Positions 55,764 through 64,000 of a DNA stretch of 64,000 nucleotides are shown piece after piece (the stretch's first letter is position 1; every line of letters starts with the position of its first letter). This DNA comes from Dromaius novaehollandiae (taxonomy: Eukaryota; Chordata; Aves; Casuariiformes; Dromaiidae), in contig NC_088099.1 of NCBI RefSeq assembly GCF_036370855.1, forward strand, positions 144,167,017 to 144,231,016. Direction: 5' to 3'. The notes under the pieces are model-generated. The model saw only the letters and a list, made by a program, of their open reading frames with translations. It had not been told where the DNA came from and did not search any database. The position numbers and the translations under genes were made by a program.

Positions 55764-56817
55764 AATTTCATGCCTGGGTAGAGCAGCACATGAATACCTA
55801 AGTATAAGAGGGAGAAGGCAATGTGAGTGTTTCCAGTGTTTAAAAAAGACTGTGGAAAGGGCAAGTACACAAAATAGATGGAAGACATTTCCATTTGACT
55901 CAGTAGCTTAAATGTTAGTTATGAAAGTTGGGCTGAGGTTAAATTTTATGCTTTTTTGGGGGTAGTTACCTAAAATGTACAGTGTTCATGCATATTCTAC
56001 ATCTGTTCTAATTTTATTGGAGTATGTCTTATGATGTATGGCAGTAAATTCAGTGATTTAACTTCATTTAAATACTCACTCTATAATTCAGTACTTGCCC
56101 CACAAATTGAGGAAAGGGTGGGCAGGGAGGAGCGCCTCTTTAGTTAAGGTGTTAGCTTGGAACTCAGTACTGAGTTCGTTCCTGCTTGGTGTGTAGAGAA
56201 CTTGGTATCTGAGCGTGATTTTACAATGTTTTAGCTATTCGGTACAGGCTTTGTGTGGTGGTACTGATAATGTACAATGCAAGTGTGACAATTGGTGAGG
56301 AGTATCCTACCTCTACAGTGTGTTCAGTAATGTAATAAAGGGGGCAAGCTAAAGAGTTTGGCGCTAACCACTTGCATGACTCTTGTCATGGAGTACAGCT
56401 GGTCTTGGATTGTGTCCAGTATGTGGAGAAGCAATTTGAATTTGGTTTTCTTCCTTCCTTGGTAGATTGCCTACACCACTTGTTTCTTCCCTGGCTCCTC
56501 TCTGAAAGTTGCATTCTTTTCTCTTTCAGGCCCTTAATGCTTATCAAGATTGATTCAGTTATCAGTGCGGCATGTATAGTGAATCTTAAGTGCTGTGCAG
56601 TATTGTTCCAGCTTTTGATTTGTTCCATGTTTCACTTCTGTTTGCCACATGAAGTGTGTGTGACTCTTAAACCATCAGGAAATAACAAGGGGAATTCCTC
56701 TAGACTAAACCACTGCATAAACATTTCCCTCTCTTGCTTTGCATTCATACATACTAATGTGTTTATTTAAAGAGTAAGAAGTTTGACCAACTTAACATTT
56801 TTTTTTTTATCTTGCAG

Positions 56818-56950
56818 ATTCCCTTCAATCTAAGGAGACTTGATGGTCGAACCTTACTTGTTCACTGAATTATAAAGAAGTGTAATGCACTTCAATCCGT
56901 GACAAGCGCTAATATAACTCAATAAATAAAATACTTATGTCACTGGAGTG
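56818..56950 (+). other. COX6C: COX6C 3' UTR exon 4
   Basis: A T-rich tract and CTTGCAG acceptor at 56817 open a non-coding exon that runs to a poly(A) site near 56945-56950, just after two overlapping AATAAA hexamers. It agrees with the known untranslated last exon of vertebrate COX6C. Confidence 0.8.
56921..56930 (+). promoter_or_regulatory. COX6C: COX6C poly(A) signals
   Basis: AATAAATAAA gives two overlapping AATAAA hexamers. A T/G-rich stretch (ATGTCACTGGAGTGTAGCTG) follows, suitable as a downstream element. Confidence 0.85.
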
Positions 56951-59900
56951 TAGCTGTCCTCATTAATATTGAAATGTTTAGATGCTGAGAAGAGTAGTGG
57001 AAAGTCTTCATAAATTGGTTGAGACTATTAAGCCTGGCTTTTTTTCCCCCAAGAATTTGCACCTTTCTTTTGGCTAAATTCCACATTTGATAGCAAAGTA
57101 TATTCTTTAGCAATTACAGCTAGGTTGAGTTTTTCACTGCTAACAGGAATTTGCAAGAAGAGTGTAGTTGTTAAGAGGAAGGGAGTGGCTGGATTTCTGG
57201 AAGGGTCTCAGTTACCTCTTGGTTCAGAAGGCGAAGTGACCTTGAGATAAAAGAACTTGGAGAGGAATTCTGGAAATACACCAGAGCGCCTTCAGATCTT
57301 TCTGCTGCCATCACTGTCTTGCTTTCCTCACAGCAGCAGTGTGTTGCATCAAGACTTAGGAACTACTCAAATGACTCTATGCAATGGGTAACTATAACAG
57401 GAAAATGACTCTAAACTGGAGGTACGTACATACGTATGTATTTGATGTACAACGGGAAGGATTATTAAAGCAATGGAAAAGAGGAAGCAGTTTAGGATAT
57501 TGTGATAATGGAACTCTTTGCCACTCCTTGTAGGCAGACATCTTTTATTATCTGGAACTATCCAGCTAAGCATAGTCTTGATCTAGGTTATCTTCTGTGT
57601 AGTCCGAGACTGTATCGTCTGTTGTGTGCCTCATTACCAGACATGTGGAACGTGGTTTTTGCATTGCCTATAGCTGAGGTTCGAGGTAGTGCTGGGACTG
57701 TGGCTCCGTGCTGCTTAATGTGGGTGCTGTAAGAGGAGCCAAATCTGATCATGTGAAAGAAGGGAAGGCTTTGTATGAAGAAGCATGACAAATTAAGCCA
57801 TCTGTATTGTATTTAAAGGTCTTAAGTTCAAATTCTGTTTGGCATAACTTTTATTATTTTAAATGGACCATTAACTTAACACTGAATAGGTATCAGTGAG
57901 CAACATTTGCACTAATGAAAGCTATTTAAGTAGCATATTTGATCCAGAACACTAGTATGCAGGAACAAGGGATTTTTCTTTAAACTTCCCATACACACAG
58001 TGCTTCCTTTGACCAAAGAAATAACTTGACATTGGTGGTGCAGGGGAAACTATCTAGTAATCAAAATGCTCCCTGCTCCTATAAATGTAAACTGAAGCTT
58101 AACAATAGCAAATGATAGCAATTTATCTTCCAAATGTACAGTATAAACATTGTATGCCATTAAGCACCGACTAACATTTTCTTGGGCATGTCTGCACGTT
58201 GTAATAGCCTGGGCTCTTTAGTCATACTGACAGCTTCAGAGGCAAAGGACCTTGCTACTGCTAGGTGTGCTGGCTGATAGAACTGGCTTCCCTCACAGCT
58301 CTAGCCCATATATTTTTCCCAGTTGCTTTGACTTAATTTACTTTTAAATTCTAAAAGTCTTACAAATTGTTATAGCCAACAGCAGTTACAGTCTGTCTGT
58401 GCATTCTGGTTCTTACTACTAGCAGTAACTTAAAGAAATGTGAGTCTTGTGCCTAAAGATAGCTTCTGATTGTACAGCAGAGCACCAGATCAAAGGTGTC
58501 TTTGGCTAAATGCATTAAAGAAAAAAGTGAGGTCTTCCTTTTATGTTTGCGCTTTGGAATTCATCAGGTTATAACTGTTACTTTCTTTATAATGATGTTA
58601 AGGTTTCACAGGGGCTGCAAAACAAATGCATCCTTTTGGCAGGCAATAAAAAACAGCCCATAGCTGCGTATTAGGATAGCTGAGTATTAGGATAGCTGAG
58701 TGTGAGCAGAGCTTTCTTACCTGTGAAGCAGGAAGGGTAGCTGGTAGCAAGCTGGGTACCTACCACTGAATTTCATTAGCAAGAAGGGCTCACCTCACCA
58801 GCACCAGTCCTTCAAGCCTTTAATCCTCCCCTTGCCCCCACGGACCCCAACCCTTCCCAGAGAGAGCTCAGTTAATCCTGGTCTTGCCTATCATTGTATC
58901 TTCCAAACAAGAGCGAGAGGGAAGGCAGAAGAAAAGCCCATGTGCCTTACTCCTGAAGCAGCTGCTTGTTGCAGGGTCTGGCAGGCTGTTTATAGGAGAC
59001 GCAGCTCTGGTAAACATGTGCTTAAGAAGTTCTGAGCCCATCCGCAACTGACCTCAAAGATTTTGCTGTATTTATATATGAAATACATAAAAAGGAATTG
59101 TTTGCCCTAGACTACTTTGGGAAAGGTCTTGCCTTGTATCAGCCTGGCTATGCCTTCACATTTTTGGCTGGCTTGCTTTATTCTCAAGTGTTTGAGGAAT
59201 GATTGATTGTTCTGGAAGCAAACTAAAAAGATGTATTTGAAGTTGTGAGCTCTCCAGGGCTAAAGAGCATTATGAGCGTAGGTATGTTTTAAGCGCACAC
59301 ATTGGAGTGCTTTAGCAGCTAAGTACAGGCAGCTGCTCTCTGGACAACTTTGTTTTCATAGTTCACACAGCTCATATGTAGGAGAGTCTGATTTATATGC
59401 CATCGCCACACGTTTCCATACATGTGGTCAGAAGGAGGAGAAAGAACCTGCCTAATGCAGTAAAGATGCTAGCTTAATTCACTGAAGAAGAGTGTAATTT
59501 AAGCATGTGTTTCTTCCAGGAGAAAAATAATTCAGGAAAAACACTAATATAATCTTAAACAATGGCAGCAATCTACAGACTTTTGGAAATTAAACTGCTG
59601 CCTTCCATCATTTTTTACAGGTGTGTTTGCGTCCTCTTGGCTGGTTTGTGTACTTACATACATAATGAACAGATTAGTCTAATTCAAATGGTGACTGCAG
59701 TGCTGTTTTGATTCAGTTAGTCACAAAACCGTAAAACTTTTCAGCACATGTTTTGGCAAGCTACTCATCAGTTTTTACTTCCAAAGCATTGTCATGATCT
59801 ATTTGCATTTTCTGGTATATGACAAAGACCAGTCACCTACTGGCATCTAATGGGGGGGCAGAGGGGGGGGGCATGTGAAGCTTGTATGTCTTTATTCTCA

Positions 59901-59959
59901 TTGTCCTACGCAATGACCTGCTCATTCACTTGTACTGAATGACCAAATAGCTCAAAACC
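56951..59959. other. Intergenic gap between convergent COX6C and VPS13B
   Basis: 3.0 kb with no supported gene. It contains an exact 16-bp tandem duplication (58668-58699) and G-runs at 59852-59871. Small open frames at 57367-57791 overlap on both strands and are not convincing. Confidence 0.7.
58668..58699. repeat. Exact 16-bp tandem duplication
   Basis: GTATTAGGATAGCTGA occurs at 58668-58683 and again at 58684-58699 without mismatch. Confidence 0.95.
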
Positions 59960-61816
59960 CCAAGTATTGTAGGAATAATTTTATTATCTTTAAACAATCT
60001 CATTATATTACAATTTATGTACCATATGCAAAATTAGACATATTAAACTATTTCCATAAAATATTCAGGAATGAAGAAAATATATATATGTACACATTTT
60101 TAAATAGTGCTACTTAAACAATGACTAAGTTATTAAATCACTGTATGAAACGCTGATAATAGATGAGTTCGTTTCACATTCAAGAAAGGACAATTCAGAT
60201 CCCAGGCTTCTGCATTTTCAGTACAAGAGACACGTTTTTTTTTTTTAGATGCAGCTTTTAACAAAGCAGAACTCAGAAAAAAAATTTACAATTTCTACAT
60301 TCTTATTTACTGTGCATTTGGTCATACCCGGTATGCATAGATATTAACTATTAAGTATAGGTATTTGCGCAACATGATGATCAGATTTTATTCCAGTTCT
60401 TACAGACTCTCCAATTCTGGCCACATTCAGGAATCCCCAAAGTTTGTGTCCATAAGTATGTAGAAAAGGGGAGAAAAGTTACCCACAGTTTAAAAACACG
60501 TAAGCTTTTAAAAAAAAATTTTTTTTTTTTTTAAATAAAGCTGCTGTAGCCACACTTGGTTTATAAAGCAATCTAACCATGGTGGGAGAGAGCACTTTCT
60601 TGCCCACTCAAACCTGTAAAACATCTGAAAAGAAGACACACAAAAAGTTCATTTGTCTTGAATGTGTTTAACATAGTAGCTGAAGTGTATCAGGATAGCA
60701 TCATTAACTATTAATGTAATTGGAGCCTGTGGGTCCATACTTTTGGATCAACTTGCAAACATTCTCATTTTTGCTTAGCACAAATATATCTGAAAGGTCA
60801 TGTTTCTAAATATCCCTGTTCTCAGCACTTCAAAGATGATAAGCATAAAATAAATTAGAGCTTAAATGAAAAATGTACTATAGCAGTGGTGGGAGATACG
60901 AAGGAAGTGACACCCAACAAGGCTACATTCAGCACCTGCACTTCTTCATTACAATGAGCTTACAGATTTTTGCTAGATTTGAAGGAGACTAAGCGCTGTT
61001 TCTTAAAGTTTTTAAACTGCATGTAACTGGCTTCCAAATAATTACCAGACAATGCACAATGCCATACATATGATGAAAGTCCTTCTGAAAATTTGATGGT
61101 GGATAAAATAAAGTTTCTGTATACAAGACAGTTTTAAAAATAAATTCATGTCGTAGTTAGCGTTTTGTTCTCCAAACCACACAAAGGCACTAGTTTACAT
61201 TAAGGACTAATGTCCTGCAAAACTTCAGTCAAATAAAGGAAGCTATTTTAAGGTTAAAGTGGTGCTAAAACCCAGCTGTCACTAGTAACTTAAAACAGCC
61301 ACACTGGGTTTTTCAGATTTAGTGGGGGAAAATGTTTTGCCTCAGGACGTACGTGTTGGGGGGAGTATGTGTGTGGGGGGGGAAGGCTCAACCTTCAGCT
61401 AGTTTTTACAGCTGAGTTATAAATCTGGTTTATAACAGAAACTGGCAGACCCTAAAATATGATATAGTAGGTATTGATATAAATTTTTGTGTGTGGCAAA
61501 AATGTGTCTGTACACTCAAATTTTCCTTTTTTTTGGTTTTCAGTTATTGAAAGGACAAAGGATTTTGATTCAGTTTATAGTCCAGTGCTGTCTCGTTTCA
61601 CTTTATTTGTTTGCTGGGATAGGATAGTGCTTTCCTTCCAGCACCACTACCTTGGCTAGGGAGTCGGAATGTTAGGAAAGCTATTATTAAGTTTAATTTT
61701 GTTACTGCCGCCTACCTCCTCAAAAATGACGTGTAGCTCTACTTGATGTAGATTACTGCATAGAAAGTATTACTTTCAAAATGGTAAGATGCTACTATTC
61801 TTGCCACAAATATTAA
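59960..61816 (-). other. VPS13B: VPS13B 3' UTR (3' limit approximate)
   Basis: Downstream (on the minus strand) of the VPS13B stop lies about 1.85 kb of AT-rich sequence without exons. On the minus strand an AATAAA lies at 59985-59980 (forward TTTATT), a good candidate for the end of the transcript; another lies at 59896-59891. The UTR includes G-runs at 61324-61382 and a mixed A/T tract at 60508-60536. Confidence 0.5.
59980..59985 (-). promoter_or_regulatory. VPS13B: Candidate VPS13B poly(A) signal
   Basis: AATAAA on the minus strand, within AAAGATAATAAAATTATTCC. It is chosen because the AT-rich UTR-like sequence begins just upstream of it. The alternative hexamer at 59891-59896 cannot be excluded. 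Confidence 0.4.
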
Positions 61817-62062
61817 TTAATTAAATCCCTTCCTCAAGGCTTTACTTTTTACCATTGTGAATTTACTAATGAATACTTGGGCAAAATTTGGATCAACTAC
61901 ATACTGATATGTTTTCATTACAGTTGGAGGGTGTTCAGTAGCCACGGCCTGTGAGGCTGGCACAGAAGCGGTGCCAGGCGCGAGGTGATAGGATGTCTTT
62001 GTGACGTACTCCACGAGGCGGTTGTACTGCTGTTCTGACAGTCTCTCTCGAACTCCATCTGC
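61817..62062 (-). CDS. VPS13B: VPS13B last coding exon
   Basis: On the minus strand the acceptor CCGATTCCAG precedes GCAGATGGA at 62062. The exon is phase 0, 81 codons plus TAA at 61819-61817. It encodes ADGVRERLSEQQYNRLVEYV, TKTSYHLAPGTASV and so on, ending VFISKFTMVKSKALRKGFN. I recognise this as the extreme C-terminus of VPS13B (COH1), a very large bridge-like lipid-transfer protein of the Golgi and endosomes, mutated in Cohen syndrome. Position and orientation (convergent with COX6C) fit the human locus. Confidence 0.9.
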   Translation of the reverse strand, partial: ADGVRERLSEQQYNRLVEYVTKTSYHLAPGTASVPASQAVATEHPPTVMKTYQYVVDPNFAQVFISKFTMVKSKALRKGFN

Positions 62063-62186
62063 CTGGAATCGGATAACACAAATGATTACTGAAATATTGA
62101 CAGAAGCTGAACTTCTTAATAGTAAAGACAGTAAGTAAGTTCAACATTACTTTCTGTAGTTAAAATCTTTTCCCCTGGGATCTTAC

Positions 62187-62325
62187 AGTATCCACATGGA
62201 TGTTTTCATCAGCAGAGTTCTCCCATAGTTTTGTGATCTGTGCATTAGTCATCTCCTTCGATATTTTGGATGCTTCCATGCTAAGAAGCTCTAACTCTGC
62301 CATAGAAAAGCTGAAGCAGTATCTC
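62187..62325 (-). CDS. VPS13B: VPS13B penultimate coding exon
   Basis: Minus strand: the acceptor TGATTCTCAG precedes 62325 and the donor ACT|GTAAGA starts at 62186. One base completes a codon from the previous exon, then 46 codons follow: RYCFSFSMAELELLSMEASK, ISKEMTNAQITKLWENSADE, NIHVDT. It joins in phase 0 to the last exon (…HVDT-ADGV…). The 124-nt intron between them (62063-62186) is unusually short for this gene. Confidence 0.9.
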
Positions 62326-64000
62326 CTGAGAATCAGGGATGGACTCAAGAGTAATCTTTACAACAGATCAACTTGCAGACAGAAGCAGCTTCTCAGCCAC
62401 TTTTAGAAAAAGGCCAGTAGTTGCTGGCAGTGCTTATCAGGCAGCAGTCCTGATTAGCAAACCTTTTCTTCACAAACTACAATTAAAAATTGCAACAGCC
62501 CACAGCCATATCTGGGAAGTATTTAAGTCTTTAATGGGATTTGGAATAAGGGCTTGAATCTACATTCCAGTCGAATGTTCTAACTATGAGGGCATATATC
62601 CATCTGTATCTGGTAACAAAAAAAACCCCCACTTTGGGTCAGAGCATCAACAGAATTGCTTTCTTTTTTTAAAACAAAATGGTTGTACTAAAGATCGTTT
62701 GAGCATGTAATTTATGAAAAAGAAACTGAAGCATCTACGCAGCTGACTTTTCCATCACCATGAGTTGGAAGGACTCCTTTGAAGAAATCCCTATTTGCAG
62801 GCTGAAATATGTAAAGGTTCAAGGCTCTATTAAAAAGAGATGCAGGTAACCCGCATCTGTTGGAAACAAGAACAGTAAAACCAATACTGCCAAGAGAAAA
62901 GTGGCATCTGCTATACACATCCAACCAGGCAAAGTATTAGATGAAAAGCCATGGGCAAACCTGGCCCTGGAGGACCAACCTGCGGTGCCCTTCTTTTGAA
63001 GGAGACATGGAGATAAGTGGAACTAGCTTGAGAAGGGAAAGCATGCAAGCAGCCATCAAACAGTTGCATGAATTCAAAACAAGGTGTTTCAGCAATACCA
63101 CCTTGGATGCTACAGTGGTATCATTAGCAAAGTCCTTCAGAATAGAAATTATTTCCCAAAAATGCAAATGACAGAAAGGTAGAAACTATTCTAGGGTAGG
63201 TTTTGATGCTTCCTTATTTACTCTTGGCGAATTGCTGACTACTGTCATTTTTGCAGGGTTTATAATGTCTTTGTTGGATGCCATACAGAAAATTCAAAGA
63301 CTGCTACTTTCTGGCTATCTTTAAGAAAGTACTACAGATGCCTCAGCAGATGTGATGATTTTTCAAACAGGACCACTGGGTTCAATTTAACATCCGGGAA
63401 TAGTATCTTGTCACATCTCTGGACTCTAGGGCTCATTTTAAACTAACCCTCACCTATCTGAAGAGAGAATTAGTAACACAGATAGTGACACACATCACAT
63501 CCATATCAAAACAGTCCCCTCTGGTCTTTTACTATGTCTTTGGAGATGGATTTGCTGCTGAACAAGTAAAAACACTTCTGTTTTCAATCATCACCACAAA
63601 AATGCTAAAGGAAGCAGGCACATGAACAAACTCAGGAGCTCAAAGTTTGATCATATGCTTAGAAACACTGAAAAACGATGAAATGGGCAGAGGAAAGTGT
63701 GGTTTCCATGAATGACCTTAGAAGGAGTAAAAAAATGTAGAAGGCAGACTACTGCTGCAGCAGACACATGGCTAACTTGGAGAATGGTGTCTGAACCACG
63801 TCTTCAGCCTCGTGTCACAGAAATAAAGTATCTCAACAGTCAGCCTGTTTTACCAGTTGAAAGGAGAGAAATATGTTAAAGTAGCACCTGTGTAAACTAG
63901 ATTGTAAGTTATGAGGCAAATCTTGCATGTGAGTGGCTCCACACTTTCTCCTGATTTCTGCTTCCAGGTAGGTAAGCCCAGGGGACGCTGAGGTTATCGT
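62326..64000 (-). other. VPS13B: VPS13B intron (right edge of window)
   Basis: 1.7 kb without a recognisable exon. Overlapping open frames at 62712-63171 on both strands have no splice support. The final 60 bases are open on the minus strand in one frame, but I cannot tell whether the next VPS13B exon begins there. Confidence 0.55.

Larger units (their letters stand above)
54009..56817 (+). other. COX6C: COX6C intron 3 (within 3' UTR)
   Basis: 2.8 kb from GTAATA to TTTTTTTTATCTTGCAG. It contains a TG microsatellite (about 54607-54628) and a T19 run (55745-55763). Open frames of 126-139 codons at 54418-54970, 55531-55911 and 56372-56770 are AT-rich, low in similarity and not bounded by useful splice sites. 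Confidence 0.7.

Noticed and set aside
56372-56770. 132-codon open frame upstream of the COX6C 3' UTR exon
   Set aside because: Hydrophobic chance translation in an intron; no similarity and no splice boundary.
1-64000. Prokaryotic or mobile-defence features (CRISPR, operons, integrons), tRNA, rRNA or snoRNA genes, endogenous viral genes
   Set aside because: No spaced repeats, operons or recognisable structural RNA cores were seen. No viral gene remnants were recognised. Small intronic RNAs cannot be excluded by eye.

Overview
This is a vertebrate, most likely avian, nuclear genomic window: long introns with GT...AG boundaries, low gene density, ancient MIR and CR1/L3-like relics, and a younger CR1 LINE 3' end (50530-50981) of the kind typical of bird genomes. 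There is no bacterial operon, phage, CRISPR array or integron-like structure. I did not see a previously undescribed biological system here. Gene names below come from my recollection of the vertebrate proteins, not from a database search.

Layout. (1) About 1-38250, + strand: the 3' part of RGS22, a large protein with several RGS domains. Seventeen coding exons can be chained with consistent phase from 1641 to 38250. They give 712 codons plus a stop, and earlier exons lie off the left edge. The exons encode three successive RGS-type domains and a basic, serine-rich C-terminal tail. (2) About 38250-40160: probable 3' UTR of RGS22, then about 10 kb of AT-rich intergenic DNA (40160-50530) with old repeats, a few simple repeats and one small GC-rich patch. 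(3) 50530-50981: CR1 LINE fragment directly abutting a CpG island (about 51000-51720), which is the COX6C promoter. It contains a full NRF-1 consensus site. (4) 51199-56950, + strand: COX6C, subunit VIc of cytochrome c oxidase, with a non-coding first exon, two coding exons (77 aa) and a 3' UTR exon ending at a double AATAAA. (5) About 57000-59950: intergenic. (6) About 59960-64000, - strand: the 3' end of VPS13B, with the last two coding exons (127 residues seen), a long AT-rich 3' UTR and part of an intron.

The gene order RGS22 > COX6C > < VPS13B agrees with the human 8q22 neighbourhood as I recall it, which supports all three names. The genes are not functionally linked: RGS22 is a mainly testis-expressed RGS-family protein, COX6C a housekeeping respiratory subunit, and VPS13B a Golgi/endosomal lipid-transfer protein. 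The most interesting points are a phase-symmetric 84-nt candidate cassette exon inside the first RGS domain (8245-8328), a GC-AG intron (donor at 23714), alternative C-termini of RGS22, a consensus NRF-1 site in the COX6C promoter next to a CR1 insertion, and a palindromic MITE-like relic at about 11667-11729.
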